A stretch of 64,000 bases of DNA. Source: Nitrospira sp. GTDB lineage: Bacteria; Nitrospirota; Nitrospiria; Nitrospirales; Nitrospiraceae. Shown here one piece after another: positions 1 through 9,154 of the stretch. Both the position numbers and the translations under genes were made by a program. The stretch is from NCBI GenBank assembly GCA_030653545.1, contig JAURZE010000025.1, forward strand, positions 186,001 to 250,000, given 5' to 3'. Below the pieces are notes generated by a model, which had not been told where the DNA came from, made no database searches, and saw only the letters and a list, made by a program, of their open reading frames with translations. Within the stretch, counting starts at the first letter, position 1; each line of letters opens with the position of its first letter.

Positions 1-1
1 G

Positions 2-1015
2 TTGGATTTCCCGAAGCTCATGGTGCTGTGGAAGCAGCGGTATGCCGCCGAACGGGGCGTGCGCTGGCGGGATTGGCTGCTGATCCAGACCGATCTCATT
101 GGACGGCTCTCGACGATCTCAGCCCGGCTCTCCAATTGGGCATTGAGCCTTGGGGGCGTGCGCCGGCTCATGGAAATGACGGTAGGAGTTCATCGCGACC
201 GAAAGATCATGCATTTTTCAACGGAGACGTTTTCACGTTGGTTTCAGCGCCGTCCGATACCCGCGCCGCTGCCGGGGCCGCAAAAGAAAGTGGCGCTGTT
301 TGCCAGTTGTTTGGTGAACTATCAGGCGTCCGATGTCGGGAAGGCCACGGTGCAGGTCTTGGAAAAGAACGGCGTTCAGGTGGTGGTGCCGGAGCAACAA
401 TGTTGCGGGATGCCCTCGTTCGATATCGGGGACACCGCCGCGATGCAGAAAGCGGCTCAGGCGAATCTCCGGTCGCTGCTCCCCTGGGTCGAACAGGGGT
501 ACGATGTCGTGGTGCCCGTGCCGAGTTGCAGCTTGATGTTGAAACGCGAGTATCCAGAGTTGCTTGGCGGTGAAGAGCCGAAGAAGGTTAGTGCGCGGAC
601 GTTCGATGTCTGCGAGTACCTCATGAAACTCAAGCGGGAAGGCGCGCTTGCCATGGATTTCGTCAGCAACCCAGGCCGGGTGGCCTATCAGATTCCTTGC
701 CATCTTCGCGATCAGAATATTGGCTTCAAATCAAAGGAGCTGATGGAATGTGCCGGGGCGCAGGTTGAGGTGATTGAGAAATGCTCCGGCCACGACGGAT
801 CCTGGTCGGCAAAAACGGAATTCTTCCCGCTTTCAATGACCATTGCCAAGAAGGCGGTGCGCGCAATCGAGCAGACCCCGGCCGACCTTGTGGCGTCGGA
901 CTGTCCGTTAGCCGGGCTGCAATTGGATCAAGCCGGAGCGACGGGGCATGTGGGAGGGACCGCGACCAAGCACCCGATACAGATCGTTCGCGATGCCTAC
1001 GGGCTGCCGTCATGA
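2..1015 (+). CDS. GlpC-like (Fe-S)-binding protein with two CCG domains (5' partial)
   Basis: This is the C-terminal part of a heterodisulfide-reductase-related iron-sulfur protein of the GlpC type. The frame is open to the window edge, so the true start probably lies upstream. It has two cysteine-rich CCG-type modules. The first carries CCGMP near residue 133. The second carries an IPCH motif and then KCSGHDG near residue 260; replacement of CCG by CSG is typical of GlpC proteins. Such proteins pass electrons from a flavoprotein or a reduced donor to the membrane or to a peroxide-detoxifying partner. It overlaps the DUF3501 gene by 4 bases (ATGA), so the two are translationally coupled, a pairing seen beside rubrerythrin genes. 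The electron donor cannot be told from this sequence. Confidence 0.8.
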   Translation: MDFPKLMVLWKQRYAAERGVRWRDWLLIQTDLIGRLSTISARLSNWALSLGGVRRLMEMTVGVHRDRKIMHFSTETFSRWFQRRPIPAPLPGPQKKVALFASCLVNYQASDVGKATVQVLEKNGVQVVVPEQQCCGMPSFDIGDTAAMQKAAQANLRSLLPWVEQGYDVVVPVPSCSLMLKREYPELLGGEEPKKVSARTFDVCEYLMKLKREGALAMDFVSNPGRVAYQIPCHLRDQNIGFKSKELMECAGAQVEVIEKCSGHDGSWSAKTEFFPLSMTIAKKAVRAIEQTPADLVASDCPLAGLQLDQAGATGHVGGTATKHPIQIVRDAYGLPS

Positions 1016-1596
1016 ATGCGTTGATCTCCAGCGATATTATTCCGTATGCCGACTACGAGCGGCAACGCGAAGGGTTTCGTGCCCGTATTATTGAGTTGAA
1101 GCAGCGGCGGCGGATCTCGGTCGGGCCTCTGATCACGCTGGTGTTTGAAAATCGAGAGACGCTCCTGTTTCAGATCCAGGAAATGATTCGCGTCGAGCAG
1201 ATCTTTGATCCGGCCAAAGTCCAGGAAGAGCTGGATGTGTACAATGCCTTGCTTCCTGGAACGGCCGAGTTGAGCGCGACACTGTTGATCGAAATCACCG
1301 ACGACGCCAGAATGAAAGAATGGCTCGATGCCTTCATGGGGTTGGATCATGGGCGGAAGGTGGCGATCACCATCGGCGGGGAGCGTCTCTACGCCGAGTT
1401 CGAAGGCGGCCATAGCCACGAGACGAAAATCAGCGCCGTGCATTTCGTGCGCTTCCTGGTGCCGCCCTCGGTAAAGGACGTGCTGGCGGATTTGCGTGTG
1501 CCGGTGACACTCTCCGTGCACCACGGTGTGTATCAGGCGGACGCGCCGGTTCCCGGCAGCATGCGTGAAGAATGGCTCAGGGATCTGGAGGGGTAA
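1012..1596 (+). CDS. DUF3501 family protein
   Basis: A soluble 194-residue protein recognised as DUF3501 from its overall sequence, including an N-terminal segment with IIPYADYERQR and a central LVFENRETLLFQIQEM stretch. No catalytic motif is known for the family. It starts at the ATG that overlaps the stop of the upstream Fe-S protein, and its own stop overlaps the next start (TAATG). All three genes therefore look like one transcript. Family members are found with GlpC-like Fe-S proteins and rubrerythrins, suggesting a redox or oxidative-stress accessory role. That role is inference from neighbourhood only. Confidence 0.8.
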   Translation: MNALISSDIIPYADYERQREGFRARIIELKQRRRISVGPLITLVFENRETLLFQIQEMIRVEQIFDPAKVQEELDVYNALLPGTAELSATLLIEITDDARMKEWLDAFMGLDHGRKVAITIGGERLYAEFEGGHSHETKISAVHFVRFLVPPSVKDVLADLRVPVTLSVHHGVYQADAPVPGSMREEWLRDLEG

Positions 1597-2348
1597 TGCC
1601 ATCTGTCTTATTGACCAAACGAATCGAATTCGCCGCCGCTCACCGCTATATCAAGCCCGAGTGGGATGAGGCGAAGAACCGCGCCGTCTTCGGCCCCTGC
1701 TATAACGCGCCTGCGCACGGGCACAATTACATGCTGGAAGTCACCGTCTCCGGCGAGGTGGATCCCAAGACCGGCATGGTCATCAACTTGTTCGACCTGA
1801 AGCAGGTGCTGCTCGCGGTGATCGAAGAATTCGATCATATGAACTTCAACCTCGACCTGCCCTATTTTCGCGACCGGATCCCGACGTCGGAGAACATCGC
1901 GCGCGTCCTCTGGACAAAGCTGGCCGCGCAATCGGATATCGGCACGTTGGATACTATTCGTCTCTACGAAGACGAGGATCTCTATGCGGAAATCACGGCG
2001 TCCGGCGGGCTTGATGCGGCCAGCGTCACCCGCCGGTATTCCTTTACGGCGTTGCTCGATGGCCTCCAGGGCCATACGTGGGATTGCTTCGTATCGGTCC
2101 ATGGGGGCATCGATCCGGTCACCGGTATGGTGACGGATATTGGGGCGCTGGACCGTCTGGTGCAGGAGAAGGTGGTGCAGCCTTTCGATGGACATCACTT
2201 GGGGCAGGTCCTAGGGGTGACGAGGCTGTCGGCCGAGCAGCTTGCCAAGGCGATCTGGGATCGTCTCGTCAGCCCGCTGCCCGGCGGGAAGCTCCAGAAT
2301 GTCCGCCTGGTACAGACCCGCGATCTAGTCTTCGACTACGCAGATTGA
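1596..2348 (+). CDS. Tandem-domain 6-pyruvoyl-tetrahydropterin synthase / QueD-like protein
   Basis: A 250-residue protein made of two PTPS/QueD-like halves, about twice the usual 120-140 residues. The first half keeps the metal and catalytic residues: AAHRY, a Cys five residues before HGHNY, EFDHMNFN, and an acidic RLYEDED. The second half starts around residue 148 with RRYSF. It keeps GHTWD and FDGHHL but has lost the first histidine (TALLD replaces the AAH segment), so it probably does not bind zinc. The family makes 6-pyruvoyltetrahydropterin or 6-carboxytetrahydropterin for pterin or queuosine synthesis. The start ATG at 1596 follows a good GGAGGGG ribosome site and overlaps the DUF3501 stop. 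Whether the product is a pterin or a queuosine precursor is undecided. Confidence 0.8.
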   Translation: MPSVLLTKRIEFAAAHRYIKPEWDEAKNRAVFGPCYNAPAHGHNYMLEVTVSGEVDPKTGMVINLFDLKQVLLAVIEEFDHMNFNLDLPYFRDRIPTSENIARVLWTKLAAQSDIGTLDTIRLYEDEDLYAEITASGGLDAASVTRRYSFTALLDGLQGHTWDCFVSVHGGIDPVTGMVTDIGALDRLVQEKVVQPFDGHHLGQVLGVTRLSAEQLAKAIWDRLVSPLPGGKLQNVRLVQTRDLVFDYAD

Positions 2349-2393
2349 TCGATCCGGGGGTCTGCCAGATTTCAGCTCGAAGGAGGCTGTCTG

Positions 2394-2861
2394 GTGAAAC
2401 GAGCGGTTTGTAGTGTGCTGCTGATGCTCATTGGGAGTACTGCCTGGGCGGCAGACGATGAGGCGGCTATCCGCGCGCTCCTGATCGATACCGCAAAAAC
2501 CACCAGTGAATTTTCACGGACTAGAGATTCTACCGCGGTCTTACAGTTTTACAGCAGAGACTATATGGGTATTCAGGATGGGGAGAAGGAAACGGTCGAG
2601 ACTATTCAGCAATGGCTAGCCGAATATGGAGCCGAGCTGGATAAGGGCAGCCCGGTGCGCTTCATTGGCGAGATTTACGACATTCAGATCAGGCTCTCTG
2701 GCTTCATGGCGTGGGCAACCTACGACTATGCATTCAAGATGGTTCGTGACGGAGAGATTCAAGGTCATGATCGCGGTCTCTGTACTGCCGTCTTGCGCAA
2801 GGAAGTCAGCAGTTGGTTTATCCAGCACGAGCACTGCTCCAAACCACGGCTTGCGAAATAG
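2394..2861 (+). CDS. Secreted SnoaL/NTF2-like protein
   Basis: 155 residues starting at GTG with an AAGGAGG ribosome site about 10 bases upstream. An N-terminal signal peptide ends around AWA (residues 17-19). The mature part reads like a DUF4440/SnoaL NTF2-like fold: an initial helix (DDEAAIRALLIDTAK), a Y/D-rich strand segment (LQFYSRDYMGI) and later strands with RGLCTAVLRKE. Such domains bind small ligands or are enzyme-like scaffolds, and no active site can be assigned. It is the last gene of the rightward run and faces the PAP2 gene. Confidence 0.6.
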   Translation: MKRAVCSVLLMLIGSTAWAADDEAAIRALLIDTAKTTSEFSRTRDSTAVLQFYSRDYMGIQDGEKETVETIQQWLAEYGAELDKGSPVRFIGEIYDIQIRLSGFMAWATYDYAFKMVRDGEIQGHDRGLCTAVLRKEVSSWFIQHEHCSKPRLAK

Positions 2862-2982
2862 CCCTTTCCAGGGTCAACGAGTCGGGCTGCACCAGATAGA
2901 GATGTGAATAGCCGCGTACGTGAAAATATCAGGCTGCGGTCTCGTCGCCGAGATATCAAGAGGGTAGAGGACAGGGGATTGG

Positions 2983-3705
2983 TTACCGGCCGATGAGGGC
3001 TTTTGCCGTTGCGAGGGCAAAGACCGCAACGGCCCGAATATCATTAAATAGCGCCGAGAACTCTAACGTTGTAAGAAACAGCCCGGCGTGCAGAGCGGCG
3101 GGAAACCGTTTTCCCCAGTCGAGAATGTATTGAACAGCGTTGGCGCCATATTCTCGGGAGCAGAATAGGTAGCTTGCTGCCATTCCAATGAGGGCTCCAA
3201 CGATCAGGTCACTGGCAAAGTGCAGCCCAAGGTATAAGCGCGGGAGGCACACGACGACGATGGTGTGAGTCAACGACCACAGGCCAAGGGAACGTGAGAC
3301 ATACATGAGCCCCGTAGAGATCGCGAAAAAGAGCGTGGCATGATCGCTTGGGAGCGAACTCCATCCGTCCAAGCTTTTGGGAGGCAGCGTGAGAGGTAAG
3401 GTGAACGCCAGTTCCGGAGTGTGAAGTGGACGGAGGCGGAACGGCAGTCCCACTTGGAGAATCTGCCCGAGTGTAAGGGCCACGGTGCACGCCACTAGCA
3501 TGGCAAGCAGTCGTCGTCGGTTATCGGTAACATTCCCGCCGGTTTGGAACCAAGCAAGCCAAAAAAATGACAGCGCGACCCCTCCCTTCAGGAAGTCTTG
3601 GTCGGACAGGAAGACGACAAGTGAATCGAACAGCCACGAACGTCCAGCATACTGGTTTACAAAAAGCGTGATCGATTGGTCAAACGCATTGATCATGGGT
3701 AGCAC
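2983..3705 (-). CDS. PAP2-family membrane phosphatase
   Basis: 240 residues with about six hydrophobic segments and the three PAP2 signature blocks: an RP motif at 92-93 (FRLRPLH), PSDH at 119-122, and a third block with Arg156, His162 and Asp166 (PRLYLGLHFASD). These residues form the catalytic site of lipid phosphate and undecaprenyl-pyrophosphate phosphatases facing the periplasm. Recycling of undecaprenyl pyrophosphate is plausible, since the window also holds PBP1A and an exopolysaccharide synthase, but substrate is not fixed by the motifs. An alternative start is Met4. It is convergent with the NTF2-like gene. Confidence 0.85.
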   Translation of the reverse strand: MLPMINAFDQSITLFVNQYAGRSWLFDSLVVFLSDQDFLKGGVALSFFWLAWFQTGGNVTDNRRRLLAMLVACTVALTLGQILQVGLPFRLRPLHTPELAFTLPLTLPPKSLDGWSSLPSDHATLFFAISTGLMYVSRSLGLWSLTHTIVVVCLPRLYLGLHFASDLIVGALIGMAASYLFCSREYGANAVQYILDWGKRFPAALHAGLFLTTLEFSALFNDIRAVAVFALATAKALIGR

Positions 3706-3769
3706 GGTTCTTTCGTTTTATTTGCAGGCAGTACAGGAATGCCTGTAGATATCGGTGTAATCAGCCGGC

Positions 3770-5287
3770 TCATCGTGGTGCAGCGTTCCGTAAAAGCTCC
3801 TGTACCTTGTCGATCAGCGTCGTCGGGAGGAACGGTTTCTGGAGAAAGGGCGTGTCTTCGTGTATTCCGCTGGTCTCCAGCGTCTCTCCCGCATAGCCTG
3901 ACATATAGAGGATCCGCGCCTCCGGTTGCATCGCTTTTACGCCTTCTACCAGCACCGTACTCTTCATGCGAGGCATGATCACATCCGTTACCAGTAGATG
4001 ACAGAGACCTTTGTGGAGTTGGAGTTGCTGCAGGGCTTGGATGCCGTCGCCGGCGACCAGCACGTGGTATCCCTGGTCTTGAAGAACGGTGGCCATCAGC
4101 GTGCGAATGCTGTCATCGTCTTCGACGAGGAGAATGGTTTCCCGTGTCGTTATCGGCGCCATGGCGGATCGGGTCGCCGCGAGCGAAGCGCCAGATTGTT
4201 CGACCCGAGGCAAATACACGGTGAATCGGGTCCCCTGTTCAGGCTGGCTGGTGACATCGATGTAGCCCTGGCTTTGTTTGAGAATGCCGTAGACGGTCGC
4301 CAGTCCAAGGCCGGTTCCTCTGTCAGGTCCTTTGGTTGTGAAGAAGGGTTCGAAAATATGAGACAGCGTCTCCTGGTCCATTCCGCATCCGGCGTCTTGG
4401 ACGAGAATCTTGACGAAGGAGCCTACTCTCGCGCCGGGATGAAGGCGAACGAAGTGTTCATCGAGGTCGACGCAATCGGTCTCGATATTCAGTAACCCTC
4501 CGCCCGGCATCGCATCGCGGGCGTTCACGGCCAGATTCATAAGGATTTGTTGGAGCTGGACCGGATCCATCATGGCATGTCCGGCTTCAGGATGGAGCAC
4601 GACGACCATCTGGATATGCTCACCGATGATCCGCTGCAGCAGATATTCCATCTCTCTGACGGAAGCATTGATGTCCAGTTCCTTGGGCTCGAACACCTGG
4701 CGCCGGCTGAACGTCAGAAGCTTCTTGGTAAGAGCGGCAGCGCGGAGGCCGGCTTGGCTGATCAACTCGATTTCTCGTTTCGCCGGGTGCGTGGCCAATT
4801 GCTGCAGGAGCCGATGCGCATGGCCGATGACCACCATCATCAGATTATTGAAGTCGTGGGCGATACCGCCGGCGAGTCGCCCGATGGCCTCCATCTTTTG
4901 CGACTGTTGGAGCGCCTGCGCCGTGCGCTTATGCTCGGTAATATCCGTAATTGTTTCAATGATGTGAGTCCGGCCATCGACCGTTGGCGCTTTGGCCCAG
5001 TGCACGAGGAGAAACTGGTTGCCCGGCAGAGGAACTTCGCTGGAGACGACCATGTCGCTCGTCAGCGCTTCCGGCATCCGGCAAAAAACGCAGGGGGTCC
5101 GGCACCCGGCGATCTTCTCGTAGCAGGATTTCCCCGCAACATCGCCGAATTTTTTGAGCCCGGTCTGGTTCTGGAATTGGATCTGATGTGTCGACGGGTC
5201 GATGACCGTCACGATGACGGGCTGCGAATTGAGCAGGACCTGCGCATCATACTGCGGAAATCCGGAGGCGTGAGAGGGAGAGGCCAT
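3770..5287 (-). CDS. PAS hybrid histidine kinase with C-terminal receiver
   Basis: 505 residues from the ATG at 5287, chosen because it precedes the PAS domain with no long unstructured leader; a start at 5356 is possible. Order: PAS (about 15-115) with a C-x6-C-x3-C-x2-C cluster at Cys55, 62, 66 and 69; HisKA with GIAHDFNN (His144); HATPase_c with an N box (NLAVNARDAMPGG), DAGCGM and GTGLGLATV; then a receiver with phosphoacceptor Asp near 435 (VTDVIMP) and QKPF. No membrane segment is seen, so it should be cytosolic. The receiver at the C-terminus suggests phosphatase control or relay to an unlinked HPt. The Cys cluster recurs in some PAS domains and could bind metal or sense redox. Confidence 0.9.
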   Translation of the reverse strand: MASPSHASGFPQYDAQVLLNSQPVIVTVIDPSTHQIQFQNQTGLKKFGDVAGKSCYEKIAGCRTPCVFCRMPEALTSDMVVSSEVPLPGNQFLLVHWAKAPTVDGRTHIIETITDITEHKRTAQALQQSQKMEAIGRLAGGIAHDFNNLMMVVIGHAHRLLQQLATHPAKREIELISQAGLRAAALTKKLLTFSRRQVFEPKELDINASVREMEYLLQRIIGEHIQMVVVLHPEAGHAMMDPVQLQQILMNLAVNARDAMPGGGLLNIETDCVDLDEHFVRLHPGARVGSFVKILVQDAGCGMDQETLSHIFEPFFTTKGPDRGTGLGLATVYGILKQSQGYIDVTSQPEQGTRFTVYLPRVEQSGASLAATRSAMAPITTRETILLVEDDDSIRTLMATVLQDQGYHVLVAGDGIQALQQLQLHKGLCHLLVTDVIMPRMKSTVLVEGVKAMQPEARILYMSGYAGETLETSGIHEDTPFLQKPFLPTTLIDKVQELLRNAAPR

Positions 5288-5428
5288 CGGTTCGTTCCAA
5301 TGACAGGTGTCGAGGCCGCCGGCGGTGCATGCCCCGTGACTGACTCGACAGTACACCAGACCCCGGACGAGTCAAGAAGTTCGTCGGTTCCGGTCTGTTC
5401 CTAAGGAGAACGAGGCAGGCTGTGGGAG

Positions 5429-5761
5429 CTACTTGGTAAGGTGATCTGAAATGAGTGCTGCGAGTTCAGCCGGCTCGACCACGCCTTCGCGGGTCAGGAG
5501 GAGCTTGCCGTTCGCGAAGAAGTGCGTCGTGGGGTACGTTTCAAACGTGTGAGTCTTTTTAATCTCCCGGCAGCGGCCAGGGACATGCATCTTGGCCTTG
5601 CCGACCTTGATGCCCGGAAACTTTGCCGCGGTTTCTTCGAGAATGGGGTCATAGGTCTTGCAGGGTTCGCAGGTGGCGAGTCCATAGGCGACGACGGCAC
5701 CGGGACTGTCGGTGAACTCTTTGTAGTTCTCATCTCGGACGTCTTCGACGGTTCCTGCCAT
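5429..5761 (-). CDS. Thioredoxin-like protein with CEPC motif
   Basis: 110 residues with a thioredoxin fold. The redox motif is CEPC at 31-34, and the cis-proline loop is seen in ETYPTTHFF. Met at 5761 is preferred over 5776 because a GGGAGG ribosome site lies 8 bases before it. No signal peptide is present, so it acts in the cytosol. It lies 64 bases downstream of a peroxiredoxin, on the same strand. The obvious inference is that it reduces that peroxiredoxin, though an intrinsic terminator lies between them. The proline in CEPC differs from the CGPC of classical thioredoxin and would alter redox potential. Confidence 0.85.
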   Translation of the reverse strand: MAGTVEDVRDENYKEFTDSPGAVVAYGLATCEPCKTYDPILEETAAKFPGIKVGKAKMHVPGRCREIKKTHTFETYPTTHFFANGKLLLTREGVVEPAELAALISDHLTK

Positions 5762-5781
5762 GATCCTGCCTCCCAAAATGA

Positions 5782-5812
5782 AAGGGGAGGGTTCTCTCGA
5801 ACGCCTCCCCTT
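5782..5812 (-). terminator. Intrinsic terminator or attenuator between peroxiredoxin and thioredoxin genes
   Basis: On the minus strand a perfect 9-bp stem (AAGGGGAGG at 5782-5790 pairing with CCTCCCCTT at 5804-5812) is followed by a T-rich tract. It sits inside the short gap between the two redox genes and would lower expression of the thioredoxin relative to the peroxiredoxin. Confidence 0.7.
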
Positions 5813-5825
5813 CCGGTTTCACAAA

Positions 5826-6296
5826 CTAGCTGAGCTTCGCCAGTGCGTCGAGGATATCCTTGTCCTCGCGGGCAACCTTGATTTCCTGCACTTTTGCGTA
5901 GGCCACCTTGCCGTTCTTGTCGACAATGACGGTGGCGCGCTTGGAGCAGTTCAACGGCTCGAAATAGAGGCCGTAGGCCTTGCACGTAGTCCGGTGCACG
6001 TCGGACAGCAGGCGGTGCTTGAGGTCCATGGAATCCGCCCAGGCCTTGTGCGAGAAGAAGCTGTCGCAGCTGATGCCGAAGAGTTCGGCGTTCGCGTTCT
6101 GGAACTTGGGGAAGTCATCGGTCAAGCACTTGTTCTCCCCCTGGCAAACCGGGCTCCAGTCCAGCGGGTAGAAGGCCAGCACGACGTTTTTCTTGCCGCG
6201 ATAGTCGCTCAGCTTCACGTCCTTCTGATCCTGGTCCTTCAGGTTAAAATCCGGGGCGGTATCGCCGACCTTAATTTCTGCGGCTACATCACTCAT
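5826..6296 (-). CDS. Peroxiredoxin (AhpC/TSA, AhpE-like)
   Basis: 156 residues with the peroxiredoxin core. The peroxidatic cysteine is Cys51 in [10 protein letters not shown], where a Trp-Ser replaces the usual Thr-x-x-Cys context (YPLDWSPVC). Further cysteines at 57, in GISCDSFF, in TTCKAY and in LNCSKR offer resolving partners. It reduces hydrogen peroxide and organic peroxides in the cytosol. The start ATG follows an AAGGAGG ribosome site. The thioredoxin-like gene lies just downstream and a promoter is visible upstream. Confidence 0.9.
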   Translation of the reverse strand: MSDVAAEIKVGDTAPDFNLKDQDQKDVKLSDYRGKKNVVLAFYPLDWSPVCQGENKCLTDDFPKFQNANAELFGISCDSFFSHKAWADSMDLKHRLLSDVHRTTCKAYGLYFEPLNCSKRATVIVDKNGKVAYAKVQEIKVAREDKDILDALAKLS

Positions 6297-6381
6297 TGCT
6301 ATGCCTCCTTATGAGAATATCGCTATCTGTGGGCGTATTTGAGGTCTCAGATTGAGAGAACCCCCTGTGGAAACCTTGAAC

Positions 6382-6411
6382 TTTGTACCTTGTGGTTTGA
6401 AAGGTTGTCAA
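6382..6411 (-). promoter_or_regulatory. Candidate sigma70-type promoter of the peroxiredoxin gene
   Basis: A perfect minus-strand -35 TTGACA (6411-6406) is followed after 18 bases by TACAAA (6387-6382), about 85 bases upstream of the peroxiredoxin start. A 12-bp palindrome GGCCTTAAGGCC lies just behind it, at 6415-6426, and could be an operator or the end of the neighbouring gene's terminator. Confidence 0.5.
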
Positions 6412-6475
6412 CGGGCCTTAAGGCCTACAGCGATAGGCCTATGAGCGGTAACAGGCTGAACTTAAAGCGTTTTGC

Positions 6476-7225
6476 CTATCCCTGGAGCTCACGGAACCCG
6501 ATCATTCGGCCGGCAGGGGATGCGGTGCGGTAATTGACGATCCGGATCGTCCGGCCCAGTAACGGGAGGCGAAAGGCCGTGCCGACTTTGGGGGATTGCC
6601 CGACGCGAAGCAACTCCGTGGCGGACTCGCTCAGCAAGTCTTTCGCAGCGGTTTCGGGGATCCCTTTGCCATAGAACGTTTCGATCTCGTCCAAGCCGAA
6701 TTTGGTCAGTCCCATCGTGTGACACCAGACCTGGTCCGGTTTGGCCTGGTCGTCGTGCACGATGGCGACATGGTCGTCGGCCAGAAAGCTGGTCATCGCT
6801 CGATTCTGCCAGTCCGAGGGATTCAGATACGCTTGCGTGGTGACATCATAGGCCGTGCCCTGTGTCAGCAGCGTGAGGCCGCGCGCGAGGCGGGCCGCGA
6901 ACAAGACCAGGTCAGGCATATCCCGATTCGGCATGAGTGTCGGCGCGACGGCTCCCATCTGGTCGTGTTCCCAGGCCAGGTTCTTCATGATATCGCCGGT
7001 GTGAGTGGCCGGCAGGGGCATCACGACGTGAGCGGACCAGGGGCCGTGGGTGGCCTGCCAGGACTCTGGCGCTCCAGCCTCCGGTTGAATCGCAAGCGGG
7101 CCGCCGTATTCGCGATCGTACCAGATCGCGATTTCATCGAGTCCTGGCGCGGTGCCGCGATAGCCGATGAAATAGAGCGGCGGGCGTTTGGCTGACGGCT
7201 TGGGGATTTTTTTCTTGATACGCAT
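6476..7225 (-). CDS. Conserved hypothetical cytosolic protein
   Basis: 249 residues from the ATG at 7225 (MRIKKKIPKP). The frame extends further back into bipA, but that would overlap bipA and add a low-complexity leader. I do not recognise the family. There is no signal peptide or membrane segment. Visible features are a basic N-terminus, an aromatic-rich PPLYFIGYRG segment, and two stretches with buried Trp/His (AHVVMPLPATHTG, DQVWCHTMGLTKFG). The gene lies 13 bases after bipA on the same strand and is likely cotranscribed with it. Confidence 0.6.
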   Translation of the reverse strand: MRIKKKIPKPSAKRPPLYFIGYRGTAPGLDEIAIWYDREYGGPLAIQPEAGAPESWQATHGPWSAHVVMPLPATHTGDIMKNLAWEHDQMGAVAPTLMPNRDMPDLVLFAARLARGLTLLTQGTAYDVTTQAYLNPSDWQNRAMTSFLADDHVAIVHDDQAKPDQVWCHTMGLTKFGLDEIETFYGKGIPETAAKDLLSESATELLRVGQSPKVGTAFRLPLLGRTIRIVNYRTASPAGRMIGFRELQG

Positions 7226-7238
7226 CGTCGACGGCTCG

Positions 7239-9098
7239 CTATTTACCGGATTTCTTAGCTCGGCGGCGTTCATCCGCATTGAGCAACCGTTTGCGCAGGC
7301 GGAGGTTGAGCGGAGTAATTTCCACCAATTCATCCGGTCCGATATATTCCAAGGCGAATTCCAGACTCATCTCCCGTGGCGGGGTAAGCACCAACGCTTC
7401 ATCGGTTCCTGATGCCCGCATGTTGGAGAGGTGCTTTTCCTTGCAGACGTTCACGTCCAGATCTTCGTCCCGGCTGTTTTCGCCGATCACCATGCCGCGA
7501 TAGACCTCGACGCCCGGGCCGATGAACATGGTGCCCCGTTCCTGCGTCATGAAGATCGCGTAGCCGGTGCTGGTGCCGTCTTCGTGCGCCACGAGGGAAC
7601 CGTGCGGTGCGACCATCAAATCCCGCTCTTCGGCCGGCTCATAGGCGGCAAATACGTGATGCATGATGATCGTGCCGCGGGTTTTGGCCAGCAAGAGGTT
7701 CTTGAGGCCCATGATGCCGCGCGTCGGGATATGGTATTCGAGATGCATTTCGCTGGTGCCGACATCGGAATGGATGAGGCGCATATGGCGCAGTTCGCCT
7801 CGGCGCTTCCCCATCTCCTCGATGACCGTCCCCTGGTAGGTCTCGGGGACTTGGATCGTGAGTTCTTCGTACGGTTCCGTGGCTTTGCCGTTGGCATCGC
7901 GGTGGACGATGACCTCGGGTTGCGAGACCTGGAGTTCGTACCCTTCGCGCCGCATCTGTTCGATCAAGACGCCGAGGTGGAGTTCTCCGCGGCCGGCGAC
8001 GAGGAACCGGTCGGCGCTGTCGGTTTCATGCACGCGCAAGGACACGTTCGTTTCGAGTTCTTTGAAGAGCCGATCCCGCAAGTGGCGAGACGTCAAATAC
8101 TTTCCTTCGCGTCCAGCAAACGGGCTGTTATTGACGGAGAAGCTCATTTGGACGGTCGGTTCATCGATCGTCACGCGGGGTAAGGCAATCGGATTTTCCG
8201 CATCGGCGATCGTATCACCGATGCTCACCTCATCGAGGCCTGCGACAGCCACGATCTCTCCGGCTGCCGCCTGATCGGCATCGACCCGTTCAAGGCCGGA
8301 GTACACAGCCAGGTCGGATACCTTCCCGAGGGTTTGGGCGCCGTCTTTCCCGAGCAGCATGACGGGCTGCCGTCGGGCGATGGAGCCGGATTGAATCTTC
8401 CCGATGCCCATCTTGCCTTTGTAGGGATCCTGAACGAGCGCCAGGACCAGAATTTGGAGCGGGGCTTCGGCATTGATGGCCGGTGCGGGAATTTTTTCCA
8501 GAACCGTGTCCAGCAACGGCGTAATGTCTGTCCCGGGCTTATTCACATCCAACGTCGCCTGGCCCTTGATGGCGGCGGCATAGACGATTGGGAAGTCGAG
8601 TTGTTCGTCGGTGGCGCCCAGGTGGACGAACAGATCGAACGTGCGATTCACGACGTCGTCGATCACGGCATCGGGGCGATCGATCTTATTGATCACGACG
8701 ATGGCCTTATGCCCGAGTGCGAGCGCCTTGCGCAGCACGAACGTCGTCTGCGGCATGGGCCCTTCTTTGGCGTCGATGAGGATGAGCACGCCGTCGACCA
8801 TCCGGAGCGTACGCTCGACCTCGCCGCCGAAATCGGCATGTCCCGGCGTGTCGACGATATTGATTTTGACGCCCTTATAGACGACGCTGGCATTTTTCGC
8901 TCGGATCGTAATGCCGCGCTCACGTTCCTGATCCATCGAGTCCATGATGCGCTCGCCCATGTCGTCGATCTTGCGATGGACGTGGGTCTGTCGCAACACC
9001 GCATCGACCAGGGTGGTTTTGCCGTGGTCGACGTGTGCGATGATGGCGATGTTTCGAATATCGGTGCGACGGTCGTGAGGGGCGCGTAGCTGTGTCAT
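7239..9098 (-). CDS. typA: Ribosome-associated GTPase BipA/TypA
   Basis: 619 residues, the usual length for BipA. The GTPase motifs are clear: G1 AHVDHGKT (21-28), switch region RERGITI, G3 DTPGHADF, G4 NKID. They are followed by EF-G-like domains and the BipA-specific C-terminal domain ending in basic [18 protein letters not shown]. It acts on the 50S subunit during assembly and stress adaptation. The start lies only 20 bases after a strong intrinsic terminator, which may make expression depend on attenuation. Confidence 0.95.
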   Translation of the reverse strand: MTQLRAPHDRRTDIRNIAIIAHVDHGKTTLVDAVLRQTHVHRKIDDMGERIMDSMDQERERGITIRAKNASVVYKGVKINIVDTPGHADFGGEVERTLRMVDGVLILIDAKEGPMPQTTFVLRKALALGHKAIVVINKIDRPDAVIDDVVNRTFDLFVHLGATDEQLDFPIVYAAAIKGQATLDVNKPGTDITPLLDTVLEKIPAPAINAEAPLQILVLALVQDPYKGKMGIGKIQSGSIARRQPVMLLGKDGAQTLGKVSDLAVYSGLERVDADQAAAGEIVAVAGLDEVSIGDTIADAENPIALPRVTIDEPTVQMSFSVNNSPFAGREGKYLTSRHLRDRLFKELETNVSLRVHETDSADRFLVAGRGELHLGVLIEQMRREGYELQVSQPEVIVHRDANGKATEPYEELTIQVPETYQGTVIEEMGKRRGELRHMRLIHSDVGTSEMHLEYHIPTRGIMGLKNLLLAKTRGTIIMHHVFAAYEPAEERDLMVAPHGSLVAHEDGTSTGYAIFMTQERGTMFIGPGVEVYRGMVIGENSRDEDLDVNVCKEKHLSNMRASGTDEALVLTPPREMSLEFALEYIGPDELVEITPLNLRLRKRLLNADERRRAKKSGK

Positions 9099-9118
9099 GG
9101 TGTTGTGGTCTCGCGGTC

Positions 9119-9146
9119 AAAAAAAGGCGCCTCGACAGTGAGGCGC
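9119..9146 (-). terminator. Strong intrinsic terminator between the GT2 gene and bipA
   Basis: On the minus strand GCGCCTC and GAGGCGC (9140-9146 and 9127-9133) form a perfect 7-bp stem with a 6-base loop, followed by seven T residues (9125-9119). It ends the GT2 transcript. Because it lies in the bipA leader, it may also act as an attenuator of bipA. Confidence 0.85.
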
Positions 9147-9154
9147 AATCGCGC

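Noticed and set aside
7431-9089. Two long plus-strand frames inside bipA
   Set aside because: Shadows of the GTPase gene; no independent support.
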